A DNA stretch of 64,000 nucleotides from Podospora pseudocomata (GCF_035222375.1 NC_085891.1:3534001-3598000); one strand, 5' to 3'. Positions 40,253 to 53,341 are shown, numbered from the stretch's first letter. Notes: generated from the sequence alone by a model not told the origin. Program-made: numbers and translations.

Positions 40253-43200
40253 CTAGCTAAGAAGCTCCCTGATGTCTTCAATCCTCTGGACCCTCTTTTC
40301 CTCGTCTGACATCATTCCAAGGGACGAGGCACTACGAGTAAGGGTAACTCATGTCAGCGAACTGATTGCAGGGGCCTTGGAGGTGGCTAGAGACTCACAT
40401 GAACTTTTTCCTTTCTTGTATCTTGAGCATCCTCTCCTCCACGCTGCCCTTTGCAATGAAGCGGTAAATCTTGACCTCGTCCTCTTGACCCATCCGGTGT
40501 ACTCTGTCGATAGCTTGCGCCTCGATTGCGAAACTCCACCAAGGGTCCATCATAAACACCCTTTTTGCCATGGTAAGGTTCAGTCCAACCCCGCCTGCCT
40601 TAAGACTGAGTAAGAGCACGGTAAATCGTTTGGACTCTTTGAACTCCTCGAGTACAGCGGCCCGGGCCTTTTGGCTCATTGAACCATCCAGTCGCACGAA
40701 ATGCATGTTGGCTTGGGTGAGAGCTGGTTCGATGAGAGAAAGAAACGACGTGAACTGACTGAAGACGACGGACTTAATTGTAGGGTGTCCCTTCCGCAGC
40801 TCACGTAGTTTCTTGATGAGTGTCACAATCTTTGCAGAAGAGTTGTTGACCCCGAGGCGCTGCAGCGTAACACGCGGCCCATCACCAGGCCTTCCATCAT
40901 CGAGATCATCATCATGACGGACAACCTCAAATAAATCTCGGTTGTTGATAGGCTCACGACACTGGAAACACTTTGGCAACTCGTTCTTGTCTGTTTGATA
41001 CTGGATATAGTCAAGCAAGCACTTTTTGCAAGCGGAATGCCAACACCCAGTTACGGTTTGGTCAATGATCGGTTCCTCGGCGCAAATGGGACACTCGTTG
41101 GACGCCTCGTCTCGGATCTGGTTCAGCACATGGGCGCCGAAAGCGTTGGAGTCGGCGGCATCATCTGTCGTCGCTGTAAAGCGTTCAATGAGGGCCTGGA
41201 GATCCATATCGTCTGCCAATCCGGCAGCCGCGTCTGCAGCGGCAGCAGCTTCTTCGTCATCTGCATTGGCACTGAGATGGCGAACGAGGACAGGGTGACA
41301 ACAGGATTGTCTAAGACGTAAAATCTGGGCAAAGATGCTGGTAAAAGCCTTCATCACAGTGCCTGCCTCCACATTGGCATTGAATGTGCGCTTGGCGCTA
41401 GTGAAGACATACTCGTACACGTCGCGCTCAGCCTTGGAGAGCTCGATGTCGACAATTTCGACGTGTTTCGGCGGAAGTGGAACCAGTGGTAAACCGTCGG
41501 GAGTCTTCATGTCCTTCGTCCGCCTCATCACCAAGGGTTCTAAGACCGTTTGGACAACATCCAAGGCCCGCACAAAATCTGTGGATTCAAAGGGCACCGT
41601 GATGAACGTACGCCAAAAAGAAAAGTTATTCCAGGGCTCCACCCGCAGAAACCGGACGAGGCTGAATAGGTCCTCTAGCTTGTTCACAATCGGGGTGCCC
41701 GTCAGCGCCCATCTGTGCTCCGCCGTAATTTCATAACAAGCTCTTGAAGTCTTGGCCTGTCGATTCTTGATATTGTGTGCCTCGTCCAAGATAACCCGGA
41801 AGAAGTTGAGTGAAAAGAGACCACGAGTGGTCGCCCTGTCACCACCTTTTGATGCAATCTGAGTGAATTCCGACAACACCACACCATAACTGGTGATGAT
41901 TAGATCCGGAGCATTTTGGGCGTTGGCTTCAGAGCATAAGGTCAAGAGATCAGCATTTTTCTCGGCTCCATAGTAGACCATGGACTTCAGGGTGCCCTCC
42001 TTTGAAGCCTTCTCGGCTTCACTCTGCCACTGGGCCAGCAGGGACATTGGCGCAACAACCAGGGTCGTACATGGGGCGTTGGCTGCGATACTTGCGCCAT
42101 TGATGACGGACAGACGGGGAAGCTGATTAACAAAGCCAACTGAGTGAGGAGGAGACTGCCGTGCTTTCACTGCCACATCGGACCTATGCGAATGAATCAG
42201 GCTGAGCATTTGGATCGTTTTTCCCAACCCCATTTCATCAGCCAGAATACCCCCCAGACAGTGCTGTTCTTGACGCGGGAATTCTAAAGATAAATCTCCC
42301 GAGTATGGGTTGATATAAAATGCAGGTTGATCGGGGACCTGGGGCAGGTCCTTATCATCGTAGTCCTTCAGAGGCCAGGTGTACTCTTCCCAAAGAGGAT
42401 GCATAGACTCCTCATGCTCCTTGTTTTGCTGGTCCTTTTCCTTCGCCATCATCCAATACAGAGACTGTTTTTGATAGGGACGAAGAGTCATGGCAAAGGT
42501 ATCAGCTGGCTCGGCCTCGGGCGTATTGAAGTCGAATGACTGGGCTTTCTTGTAGAGCGCGTCAAGCTGGTCTTGCTCTAGTTCTTGCCCATCTTCGTTC
42601 TCGTCAGAGTTCGGAGAAGAGGATGGGTTGTCCTGAGATTCTGACCGGGTTGTTGGTTTTTCCTTTTCTTTCTTATCCTCCATTTCGGCCGCCTGAAGTA
42701 GTTCTTGACGTCGATGTTTGGCGGCGGCAGAATTTGCTCGGGTTGGGACCAGGTTGATCTCCTGGAAGAGCCTGACGAGAGCTACCTGCCGCAGCCGCAA
42801 ACACTTTTCCTCTGTCGACTCGCCTTGATCGAACGGACTGGCATCTCTGTTATCGGCGACTTGGAACCCCCTTCCAAGAAAACAAGACCGCAAGAGCGAA
42901 CATCTGAGCTGGAGATAAACAGTGTCGTTTGTCCGAAGCCGGTCAGGAGCATATACACATATGCCCTCGAATTTGCATATCTTTTGGTCTATCAAAGTCG
43001 AGACCCAATCAGCGGTTTCTTTTGCCAGACGGCCGATCTCTCGACCAGTCCTATCAGAGAAGCGGACAATCACATCGTTCCTCCTCGCAGTAGCGGCCGT
43101 GAGCTTGGATTGTACTTTGGTCTTGGGAGGCTGGATCTTATGACGTTCAATCATGACGATATCTCCATGCTTCACAAGACCAGCGCCACTTCGTGTTGCC

Positions 43201-43658
43201 CAGCCTTCGGCACCAAAGGCGCCGATATAGCGTGATTCAGGCATCGAGTGGAATGTGGCTGGCGCTTGGTGAGGCACCTTTAAACTGGCTCTGTTGCTTT
43301 GTGTGGGGGACTTGGGGCCGGGTCGCATCGTGGCAGTTGGCGGGGCCTTCCTTTTCAGGGTCCTCCAGGTGCCGTCAAGATAGAGGTTGATTGCCCTCTC
43401 GATATTGTCCCCGCAATGTTCTTTGAGGATGGTGATGATGTCGGGGCTGACGGTCTCGCCAACGAAGCTCTCGAAGGTAGGTTGGTCAAAAGCTATCACG
43501 GCGGGATTCATGTCGGAAGTAGCAGCAGTTTTCGGGAAGTCATTTGGTGGTGGGGACGAGAGGTTCGCATATTGAGTCGCATGTTCTTCTTGAGGTTGTG
43601 CGCCGGAAAAGAAGCGGCGTCTTTTGCTTGGGGGTTCGTCTGAGTCGGCAAAGTCCAT
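40253..43658 (-). CDS. RAD5: DNA repair helicase/ubiquitin ligase Rad5
   Basis: Two exons on the minus strand: 43658-40399 and 40331-40253, with intron 40332-40398 (GTGAGT...CTGAC...TAG), giving 1112 residues. Splicing restores the family C-terminus (ASSLGMMSDEEKRV). Domains: HIRAN (about 150-265), SNF2 ATPase with DEMGLGKT (about 474-481) and DEAH (625-628), a C3HC4 RING inserted between the helicase lobes (about 856-903, CPICAEEP... to CFQC), and the second lobe with SLKAGGVGLN and QAIDRVHRMGQ (about 1018-1058). Rad5 remodels stalled forks and polyubiquitinates PCNA for error-free bypass in the nucleus. The N-terminus has a basic KRRR nuclear signal. All key motifs are present. Confidence 0.96.
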
Positions 43659-44034
43659 ATTGAAAGCAGGTGGGTGTCGCTGAGCAAGAGGATGGTGGCG
43701 GTACGTATCCGTGGTCTTTAACGTTGCATGGTTGCATGTGGAAGACGCGCCGAGTCAACGGGACCGCGAATTTTGGCGTTGCTGATCCACAAAATCAGGT
43801 GACCGTGTTGCTAGTTAATTTAACGGTCAGGACCCGCTATTTCGTCATTGAAGTTCAAAGACGATTATTCCTAGCGATCCGTTGCAATTGGCGAAAATGG
43901 CCAACGCTTTGATCCCCAAGGTACACAGTATGTTTGCTGTTCCTCACCCAAAACGCCGCAACAGAATGGAAAGGGTTTTGACTTTGACTTGTAGGATGGA
44001 GCCACTGCGCTAGGGCGCCTCACAAACACTATCT
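43659..44034. promoter_or_regulatory. Shared upstream region of RAD5 (-) and the NDUFAF6-like gene (+)
   Basis: 376 bases lie between two divergent start codons, so both promoters must lie here. No TATA box stands out. Nothing else is seen. Confidence 0.6.
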
Positions 44035-45199
44035 ATGTATCGGTCGATTCGAACTGCTGGCCATGGCCTGAAGTGGACGGCCCCCCGATGGGTTCGAGAA
44101 TGCCGTCGCGGCATTGTCACAGATGCCGATGTGACTCAGTCCCGCGACTACTGTCTAAACCAGCTCAAGTACGTCTCCATCCACCACCTACGAGGCAAAT
44201 AAGAGGCTGACGCCTCTTTGCAGACATAGCGATTATGAGACCTACTTGATACGGCAGTTTGTTCCGCGGTCAGCAAACGATGCATACCATGCGCTCCGGA
44301 CACTCAATCTCGAGCTTGCTCGGCTTCCCGAAACCGTCTCCAACCCCACCATCGGCCGACTGCGCATCCAGTTCTGGCGTGACACAATCGAGAGGGTCTT
44401 TGCTGGAAGCCCGCCTCGAGAACCTATCGCCATCTTGTTGCACAGTGCTATTGCGCAATTGAAGTCCAGGGCTGGGGATGGAAGTGCCAGCTCTCTCAAA
44501 TTCTGGCTGCTGAGGTTTCTCAAAACAAGGGAACGGCACATGGAGAACAGGCCCTTCGTCAGTTTGGCCGCTCTGGAGGACTATTCCGAGAACACCTACG
44601 CGACCTTGATGTACATGACGCTGGCTTTCATGCCCATGCGGTCTGTCCACATGGATCACCTCGCCAGCCATATTGGCAAAGCTTGCGGCATTGTCGCGAC
44701 ACTACGGGGAATTCCAGTGCTCGCGGCACCTTCAACGCCCATCCAGGGTCCCTCAGGGGCCAATCTCGGGAGCACCCGAAGCCCGGCGCTTCTGCTTCCC
44801 CTGGATGTCATGGCGGATGCGGGCTTGAAAGAGGAAGATGTCTTTCGAATGGGTCCTAACGCTGAGGGACTTCAGGATGCTGTTTTCCACGTCGCCACGC
44901 GTGCCAATGATCATCTTATTACAGCCCGGGAGATGCTCAAGAACCTGAGGTTGGGAAAAGGGCCTGATCACGACTATGAACACGAAGGTGAAGCCGAACA
45001 TGTGTATTCATCTGCTGCACACAACGTCGAGACTGCTGGTTCCGATATCAAGCGTGGGTTTGGTGTGTTGCTGGAGGCTGTTGCAGCCGGGGATTATCTG
45101 AAGCGTTTGGAAAACGCCAACTTTGACCCCTTCAAGGTAAAGAAAAGTTGGAAGCTTCCCTGGTCGTTATGGCAGGCGCTTAGGCATGAGCAAATTTGA
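44035..45199 (+). CDS. NDUFAF6-like squalene/phytoene-synthase-fold protein, mitochondrial
   Basis: Exons 44035-44168 and 44224-45199 (intron GTACGT...GCTGAC...TTGCAG, 55 nt) give 369 residues. The spliced start MYRSIRTAGHGLKWTAPRW is Arg-rich with no acidic residue, as expected for a mitochondrial targeting signal. DYCLNQLK...YLIRQFVP joins across the intron, followed by the all-helical isoprenoid-synthase-like fold (RLRIQFWRDTIE, HIGKACGIVATLRG). The catalytic Asp-rich motifs of true squalene synthases are not evident. This fits the NDUFAF6 group, which assists respiratory complex I assembly. Complex I is present in filamentous fungi. Confidence 0.88.
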
Positions 45200-45622
45200 T
45201 GATCTGTCACGAGCAGTTGTTTAGATGATACCAGAGATCTCTGTTTGCCTTGAATCCAAATGGTGAACCCAATTGTTCTACATTAGAGCCAAACCAGGGG
45301 CGCCGATATTCATGAAATATTCGTTTTTATTTTGGTTTGATGAGTGTTGGACTATCACGGTGTTGTCTCAGGCTCTGGAGAATTCTAGTATTACCAGTCT
45401 CATCGTGGTATTCTAGTTTTCGACCCTCTCCCAAAGGTGTGATGCTGAGCTATCGTTCTCGCGCCTTCAATAAGCGGCTGTAGCCGAGACTAGAATCCAC
45501 TATGATGGGAAACACAGCGAGAGCATCAGAGAATTTTGCTTGCCAGACTCCACATACCGCAGTTGAAAGTCAACGGAACCAGGTACATGGTGGAGTCCTT
45601 TCGTTCTCGACCCAAGGGATCT

Positions 45623-45690
45623 AGGGAATCCAGGGAATCCAGGGAATCCAGGGAATCCAGGGAATCCAGGGAATCCAGAGAATCCAGGGA
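45623..45690. repeat. 9-bp tandem repeat AGGGAATCC, about 7.5 copies
   Basis: Near-perfect head-to-tail copies of AGGGAATCC, one changed to AGAGAATCC. The unit is a multiple of three, so one frame reads as repeated Arg-Glu-Ser, but the surrounding frame (45536-45790) has no other sign of being a gene. It is probably a length-variable minisatellite. Confidence 0.85.
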
Positions 45691-46097
45691 CATATCCGTT
45701 GACAGGGCGCTAGCTAGCCATGGATCAAGGAAGGAAGTCCCAGAGCGAGGATTGATGCGTATTTACGTCCTCAACATAACAAAGTATTGAGCCACACTGC
45801 CACTGAATCCTGTTATATCAATTATCTTGCAAGTTGTTGCCTTGCATTTTGCAAAGCCAGTAGGTTAGCCACAGTGCCACTGACCCAGGACTCGCATATG
45901 GGATGAAGCTTTTGAAAGCCGAGGATCGTCGAGTGTCTTGGCCACGATGCGCTCTCAATGTTTACTCGATATTTACTCGATAGTTTTATTTTGGCGAGAC
46001 CGTCAATGACCCAAGTGTCCGGGGGAAAAACCCCCAGGTCGGTGGGGCCCCGTAGCGGGTGCCACTTCCGAGAGAGTTTCGGCCCGGTGCCCCGCAC

Positions 46098-46340
46098 CCC
46101 TTTGGCTGGTAAAAAGGTCCCATTTCGGTGGGGCCACTTTTGAGCCAATAGGAGAGCAATCTCTAAGCGAACTATTCTACAACCGCTAAATAAGTGCTAA
46201 AAAAAGAGAAATAGTACCTGAAAAGCACTATACTTATAGCGACCCTTAGCGGGTGTGGTGCTATACTTCGTTGTCACTAACATGCTTATTTTGTGGCAGA
46301 GCAGCCCCACCGAAATTGGACTTTTTGCCCAGCCAAAGGG
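46098..46340. repeat. Imperfect inverted repeat (fold-back structure)
   Basis: The left arm 46098-46136 (CCCTTTGGCTGG...CGGTGGGGC) and right arm 46301-46340 (GCCCCACCG...CCAGCCAAAGGG) are about 90% complementary over roughly 39 bases and enclose about 165 bases. The enclosed part holds smaller inverted repeats (CCGCTAA/TTAGCGG, TAAGTGCT/AGCACT). It could be a small fold-back or MITE-like element; no target duplication is obvious. Confidence 0.65.
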
Positions 46341-48722
46341 ATAAAATGTCGGCTCCTTCCGACATCACGGACTCGGCCGTCCTAAAGCCAGTTTGTCCGA
46401 CCCCAGCGATTTCCGGTGCCTCAAACACATGAATTATGACTGGGGTTTTTTCCCAGTTTTTTTCCTCAAACGTCCCATCGCAGGCCGCCTGAAGCCCTGG
46501 TGCCCTGGTACTCAGAATACAGCCTGGTGGCGTTTTGTTGCTGGAGTTGACGAATTGGCCAATGACATCTTTGACAAGGTTTCCGTTTACACACCATCAG
46601 TAAACCGCCCGAGTTGGCCTGCAGGTTAAAAGATCGTTTGGCTGGGAGGTTCCTGGAATTACCTAACTGGAACTGCACCTGGTGCATCTGGGCATCAGGT
46701 GGCACATGAGGCTCTCACCCAGACTGCTCGATGCAACGCACAACGCCCGACGGAACATGCCATCTCCGAGGAAGTCTGAAGTTGGCAGAGACACGTGGTT
46801 TTGGAAGACTTTTGGATGATTTATGTCACGCGGTACTCTGAGGGCCTGTGTTATTTATTTTACGGATAACCCAGTACCGAGCGTAGATACGATATACGCA
46901 CTGTCGAATATTTTAGAGATATCTGAGCATCGCGTCATAGGGCTGGATCTTAGCGCAGAAGCAGAAATGGCGGGGAAAATAAATACCATCCAGGCGAGGG
47001 TTCCCGCACAACTCTTGTTTTTCAGTCTCCTTGCACAACAAACGTCAGCTTGCAGGGGAGCAGCGAGAAATTTGCAGTGGACAAAGGAAAGGGGGACGAA
47101 TGTTCGACTCGAGCTTGGCTTCTTCGGCCGCTTTCCAAGCACTCGGTGCAAGCTTGGAACATGGGGCAAACAAAGCCAATTCCATGGAACAGAACCTTTG
47201 CCGCACACAAAATTTTCCCTCGAGGTGGAGCCCCAGGACTTTGGGAAGAGGTCACTGGGTCACCAGGTGACCCTGGATTTTGCCTTGACAGTCTCTCCAG
47301 CGGAGCCCAAAGAGCTTGAAGCTTGAAAGCTGGCATCCAGTTTGTGAGCTCATGCAAGCCTTGTGACTAGTAGGTTGGGTTTCAGCATTAGCCCGTGACC
47401 TGAAAAGCGTGCCTCCAGCTCAATCCACCACTCACTTGCAAGTTGGAAGAAAGGTACGACGGCAGATCGCAGACCTGGAGCATGTGGTTGCCATTCTCCT
47501 CATTATTCCCTGGAGAGATGGGGCTCTTCAGTAAACTCGGAGCACTGACATTTGCTTTCCGGATGTCTCACTCAGCACTGATTTCGGCTTCGGCGAGGAC
47601 TCGGTATGGATACCGACTGTGGTGCTGACTGGCCCGGGCAGTGGAGTGAACTGACATGCGGGATCGACCAGGTGAAGATCCGCCCTGCACATGGAAGAGG
47701 TAGTGTAAGGGGTGCTCCAGATCGATGCTTGGTACGAACCACTGTCTGTCTTTGTGCAAGTATTTTTCCACCCAACCTATGTGAGCCCACGTCACTGTCA
47801 AAACTCATCAAGCACTCAGAACTGCCGGGGCACACAGCATCAGAACAAGTGCTACCCTGGCTGCGCAATGATGAGAAGCCTTTCCTGGACTCATGCTGTC
47901 AAGACGATGTGGACCAGAAGTGGACCACAAGGTTCACACAACAAGGGGCATCGATCGATGGCGGAGCAACAAGGTCCAGCTGGTCGGTTTTGTTCGCGGC
48001 CCTGCCGCTCGCTCGGTCGGTGGTGGGCTGTCCAGGTGGAACCCTTTAAGCCCTGGCCATCTATTACACATAATTACTTGATGGAAAAGGCCGGACTGGT
48101 CCCCGGGGACATACAAATACTCTGACGAGCCTGCATCCTGCTCTTGCGTCAGACCTCTGAGGAATTGTTGGTAGACTTATAGCCGTGCTCTTTCAAACCA
48201 TAGACGTTATCCCACCACCCATCTCCACGCTGTTATTCACATCTTCACACCCTCAGATCCCAACACTGGGTGACCCCATCTTCACTTTCCAGTCAAAAAA
48301 CGAGCCACGGGCACTCGATTACATACCACGCGTCGAAGGATAATTGAATCGAATCAGAAGAAGGCGAACTACCTCTTGTTGACATTTCATGGATATTGGG
48401 GACAAGGAAAACCACCGCAACGAGGATTTTCCACGAAAACCAAGGGCGCCACCTCAACACCTAGCAACTGGACCACTTTCAGCAGTTTTGGCTTTCGCAG
48501 GTGACACGGCAGCTCTGACACACACACTGCGCGGAGCGCTCAAGCTACCTATCCTCCCGTGACACCTTCCCCGCATTCTCTAGGCCTTTCTAGGCCTCAG
48601 CAGAAGCGGCGCATCCAGCAGCAGGCCGCCTGCAGCCGGTAGTAGCCCCGTGCCTGCCCCGAGCCCACCCCGCCATTGGCAGGGGCTTCCCTAACTTGGA
48701 AATTAATAATAGAACAGCCAAC

Positions 48723-50372
48723 ATGCCACACCGGGTAGCCAACTTCTTCCGGTCGTCGACCCATTCCCTGGAGCACCAAGTTTCGAATTTCACCAAAAAG
48801 TCATCCTCGGGTTCCCGGAGACGGGCCTCCCCACCCGGCAGCGGAAGAAGTACGGGCTCAGAGCTAGTGGCCTATACATCTGAAGAGGAGCTTGACGATT
48901 CCCATGCTCCGCCCTACGTTCCACGCTTGAAGATGGGCGACTCCCGGACCAGCAGTTTTACCTCGGATTCACACAAAGAAAAGGATCATGGGCACCACCA
49001 CCGGCTCTCGTTCCCCGGCATGCATTTTGGGCGGTCCAACAAGGAGAGCCATGTACACACCCCCGCCTCGCTGGACTGGAAGCTCGAGTCTCCGCCCATC
49101 GTCATGTACGGGAATGCCGAGAACAGCACTGGCGCTCTGCTATCCGGGCAGCTCTTTCTCCACATCAAGGATGAGGCCCTGGAGATCGAATCGTTTACAG
49201 CGACGCTCACTATCCGGGTATCGCAAAAGAAGCCTTTTGCCAACCACTGTGCCGAGTGCACCAGTCAGTGTACCGAGATCAAAAAGTGGTCTATGCTCGA
49301 GCACCCCTTGGTGATGATGAGAGGTAGGTGATGTTTGAGAGGTGGCCTTGCAAATCTCATAAGCTGACTCCGTGTCACATTAGGCCAACATTCGTTCCCA
49401 TTCTCTGTGCTCATGGAGGGCCATTTACCTGCCAGCATGGAAACTCCTCTCGTCTCGATCTCATACGAGTTCAAAGCCGAAGCCATTCCCCGGAGCAACG
49501 GCATCACCCCGGTACCGCCCATCAGGCTCGAAAAGGTGCTCGATGTCAAACGCAGTCTACCAGCATCCGAGATACCACATCACTCCGTCCGAGTGTTCCC
49601 CCCCACCAACATCAAGGCCAGTGCGCACTACCCTCACGTCATACACCCGATTGGAAGCTACACTTTGGCACTTCGACTGGATGGAATCTCTAAGCTCAAT
49701 CCAAGGGTGAACACGATAGAATACTGGAAACTCAAGAAGCTCACGTGGCGACTGGAGGAAACGATCAAGACGGTAGCACCGGCATGCGGTCGGCACAGTC
49801 CCAGATTGGGAGATAGTGAGGAGGGCGCGCAGCCCAAGAAAGGCATCGTTCGTAGCGACACGCGGATCATTGGTGAAAAGACGCTGTTCTCGGGCTGGAA
49901 AAGTGACTATACCAGCGCCAATGACGCCAAGGTGGAGCTCGAGCTGGAGTACAGCCTAGGGAAGCACGCCAGGTCTGCCTGTGATACCAAGAGCCAGGAT
50001 GGGACCGAAGTGAGTCACCAGCTGATGGTGGAGATGGTGGTCTCTCAGGAATGGGCGCCAGTGAACAAGCCCTCTCTGGTCACTCACACCGGGGTTGGAC
50101 GCATCCTGCGCATGCATTTCGGCACCATTTTGACGGAGCGCGGGGGCATTGGGATCAGCTGGGATAACGAAGCCCCGCCTATTTATCAAGATGTGCCCCC
50201 CAGCCCGCCGGCCTATTCTCAAGAAACCAATCTGCACAGCGACGCGTCAATTGCCGAGATGATTGAGCCACTGGATGGCGCTCTGACAGCGGGCCCGGTG
50301 CACAGGTTGGTGGTGGAAGAGGAAGGAGGAAGCTCTCGCGGTCATTGGAGGGCAAGTTCTGAAGGGAGGTGA
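48723..50372 (+). CDS. Arrestin-related protein, LDB19/ART1 family
   Basis: Exons 48723-49323 and 49384-50372 (intron GTAGGT...GCTGAC...TTAG, 60 nt) give 529 residues. A Ser/Arg/Lys-rich N-terminus is followed by the LDB19 arrestin fold from about residue 120 (SPPIVMYGNAENSTGALLSGQLFLHI... IKKWSMLEHPLV, then LPASMETPLVSISYEF and RVFPPTNIKASAHYP). Proline-rich segments near the C-terminus include PPIYQDVPPSPPAYS, which has PPxY-like/PPAY character for binding WW domains of a Rsp5-type ubiquitin ligase. The known role of the family is to direct ubiquitination and endocytosis of plasma-membrane transporters. The first ATG in context is used. Confidence 0.9.
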
Positions 50373-51330
50373 AAAGCCCCTTTCAGCTGGGCCCGGACGT
50401 TCCACTGCAGTCAGACTGGTGGGAAACCTCCACCCTATGGTCAACAAGCGTGCATTTTCGAAAAGGGAGATGGCGAGCAATGGGCTTGACAGCGGCGTTT
50501 ATTTGTTTTGTTTGCATTATACCCCCGGGAACAGCGTCAGCAGCATGCATGGCAGTTCTATCTACAATCTTGCAATTTGGGCGTTTTTTTCTGTGTGGAC
50601 TTGTTTCAGGGACTCAAAAAAAAGGAAGGAGGAGCGGGGGTGAGAGCAATCGGTCAGTTTGGTGTCTAGAGCAAGAGTTGTTGCGTTTTTAAAGGGTCTG
50701 GCATCTCCTCGGCTGGAGCATTCAAGAAAAGGGCGTTTGGAGGCAAGGAAATTGAAAAAGGGGAAGGGTCTGCATCTGTCATGATTCATGGCCATGATCG
50801 AGAGAGTGGGAACAAAGGTATATATATATTGTACATACTCCCACAATGAAAACAACACAAACATAAAAGAGTATTGCTCTTCTTTTGCATTTTTTTCCCA
50901 AAATTGATCTATATTAGAGCTGCCCTGGGAATAGAATCAGGATGATGTCAAAGTCATGTAGGTACTTCCAGTTTGCGGGGAGGTGGGGATGGGGAAGTTG
51001 GCTTATCGATAAGTCACCTAACCCTTCATGGACGTTTACTCACCTGCCGTTAGCTCAGGTTCGATTGGTGGTGACTCGACGGAGCTTCGACTCAACCGGC
51101 GAACCTAGGCCTACATTCCAGCATCTTAGACTCATTGTTTCCCTCTAGACTTACATCCCTCCTCGCGTCTTCTTGCATAAATAGCCAACAGCAGCTGTCT
51201 TTGGTATTGCACTGACTTAGCTGGCGTCTTTCTTCTGAGTTGGCATCCGGTGGAGCTTGCTTTCTTGTTGGTGTTCCATCCGTTTGCATCGCCTTCATCT
51301 AGAAGCTCAAGAGAGTACCTCGCCACAATC
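50373..51330. other. Intergenic region, no gene seen
   Basis: 3' region of the arrestin gene and 5' region of the GTPBP1-like gene. It includes a TATATATATTGTA stretch at 50,820. Nothing else is recognised. Confidence 0.5.
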
Positions 51331-53341
51331 ATGAACAACAAATCTGCAAAACAGTTGCCGCACGAGAAGCGGAAAGGAGAAGCAGCCCTCAGCGACTTCG
51401 CCGAGTATGTCGAACAGCAACAAGCGCTACGTTTTCCGCTTTCCAGAGCACCCGCGACCAGCAGTGTTGCCCACCATTCTGCCACAGCCAAGAGTGCCCA
51501 GGCCGACGCCGACCATGAGCACCATGACGAGCTCGATGACATTCTCGACAGCCTCGACCTTTCTGACCCAGCGCCGCGCGTGAGGTTACGAGAGTTTCTA
51601 CTGTCTCCGGAAAGCAGCACGGACGCCCTGGAGGGGCTCTCCGAGATCATACAGAAACGGTTACTGGAGGGCCATGGCGAGACCGTGTTTGATGTGGGCG
51701 TGGAGGACAATGGCGACAGCATGAAGCTTACACGAGATGAATGGGACACGGCATACAAACGCATCATCGACGCCGCAAAGAAGCTCGGGGCAGACTGTCA
51801 GCTCTTGTTGACCAAGAACGTGGGCGGGGAGCTGGATGGAGCTCCCACCAAAGACAAGGATTGCAGCGGCAAAGTGATGGTACGACAGGCTCCTTCCACC
51901 GTCGAGGAGGTCATCGAGACCAGGATAGCAGTGGTGGGAAATGTTGACGCCGGGAAAAGTTCCATGCTGGGTGTGCTGGTCAAAGGCGATCTTGACGATG
52001 GAAGGGGCAAGGCGCGAGTCAACCTGTTCCGGCACAAGCACGAAATCGAGACAGGGCGGACATCGTCTGTCGGCATGGAAATTATGGGGTTCGATACCAA
52101 GGGCGAAGTTGTAGTGTCCGACACACCAGGCCGCAAGCTATCGTGGGAGGAGATTGGAAAACGCAGCGCCAAAGTAATCACTTTTAGCGATCTGGCTGGT
52201 CATGAACGTTATCTTCGCACCACGGTCTTTGGACTGTTGTCTAGCAGCCCAAACTACTGCCTGCTGATGGTGGCGGCGAACAATGGGCTGATCGGCATGA
52301 GCAAAGAACATCTTGGCATTGCCCTTGCCCTGAACGTGCCCGTGATGGTTGTCATCACCAAGATAGACATCTGTCCGCCACAGATTCTGGAACAGACGGT
52401 CAACCAGATCACCAGAATACTAAAGAGCCCGGGGGCCCGGAAAATACCAATATTCATCAAGAACCTCGAAGAGTGCATCAACACGGCCACCCAGTTTGTG
52501 AGCCAGCGTATCTGCCCTATCTTCCAGGTCTCCAATGTGACGGGTGAGAACCTCGACCTGGTCCGATCCTTTCTCAACATTCTGCCACACCACGGCCGCT
52601 ACGACGCCGAGGCTCCATTCGAGTTCCACGTCAATGACACCTTCAGTGTGCCGCACGTCGGAACGGTAGTGAGTGGTATCGTGAAGTCCGGCGTCATCCA
52701 CGCAGGCGACGATGTACAAATAGGGCCGGACTCCCTGGGTCGGTTTACCCAGACATCTATCCGTTCGATCGAGAGGAAAAGAATTGGTGTCCCCATGGCA
52801 TCCGCCGGCCAGTCCGCCTCATTTGCCCTTCGTAGAATACGACGCAAGGATGTGAGGAAAGGGATGGTTGTTCTCGCCAAGTTGGACGGCACCCCCCCCA
52901 AAGTCTATCGCGAGTTTGTTGCTGAAGGTAAGCCACATATTCCACCCCCGCGGTACCTAGGAAGATGTCGGACTCTCGTGCTAAATCAGTCTAGTCCTCA
53001 TCCTGTCACACGCCACGACGATCAAAACCAAGTACCAGGCCATGTTGCATGTCGGACCTGTTTCGCAAACTTGTGCCATCATTGACGTTGATCGCCCCTT
53101 TATACGAACTGGTGACCGAGCTACAGTCGCGTTTCGCTTTGTGCAACGGCCCGAGTATCTTGCGCCGGGAGATCGGTTACTTTTCCGCGAGGGGAGAACA
53201 AAAGGTCTGGGGATCGTCAAGAGTGTTGGGTATGATCCGTCTCAGCCTTTGATGGCCAAACAGGGAGACGAGGGTACTGCCCCCCTTCCACAAACAGCAA
53301 CAGAGGAGAGTAAAGGAGCTGAGGTGATGGCCGACGCATGA
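51331..53341 (+). CDS. GTPBP1-like translational GTPase
   Basis: Exons 51331-52927 and 52995-53341 (intron GTAAGC...TCTAG, 67 nt) give 647 residues. The first in-context ATG (CAATCATGAAC) is chosen over an upstream in-frame GTG. An acidic N-terminal part precedes an EF-Tu-type GTPase: P-loop GNVDAGKSSMLG (about 201-212), switch region with GRTSSVG, DLAGHERYLR (G3), TKID (G4). Beta-barrel domains follow (PFEFHVNDTFSVPHVGTVVSG and, after the intron, VLILSHATTIKTKYQAMLHVG). GTPBP1/2 proteins are cytoplasmic GTPases linked to ribosome rescue and mRNA surveillance. The role here is inferred from family. Confidence 0.93.

Larger units (their letters stand above)
45200..48722. other. 3.5-kb gene-poor interval with minisatellite and inverted repeat
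   Basis: Open frames occur on both strands (for example 46823-47326, 47606-48049) but lack recognisable content and overlap each other. It holds the 9-bp tandem repeat at 45623 and the inverted repeat at 46098-46340. The last part (48,180-48,722) is pyrimidine-rich and likely the promoter and leader of the arrestin gene. Confidence 0.5.

Noticed and set aside
42705-43235. 176-codon plus-strand frame inside RAD5
   Set aside because: It lies wholly antisense to a well-supported exon and shows no family features.
45536-45790. 84-codon frame with Arg-Glu-Ser repeats
   Set aside because: The repeat is explained by a 9-bp minisatellite; the flanking residues look non-coding.
47606-48049. 147-codon plus-strand frame in the gene-poor gap
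   Set aside because: Overlaps competing frames on both strands, low-quality composition, no recognisable motif or intron signals.
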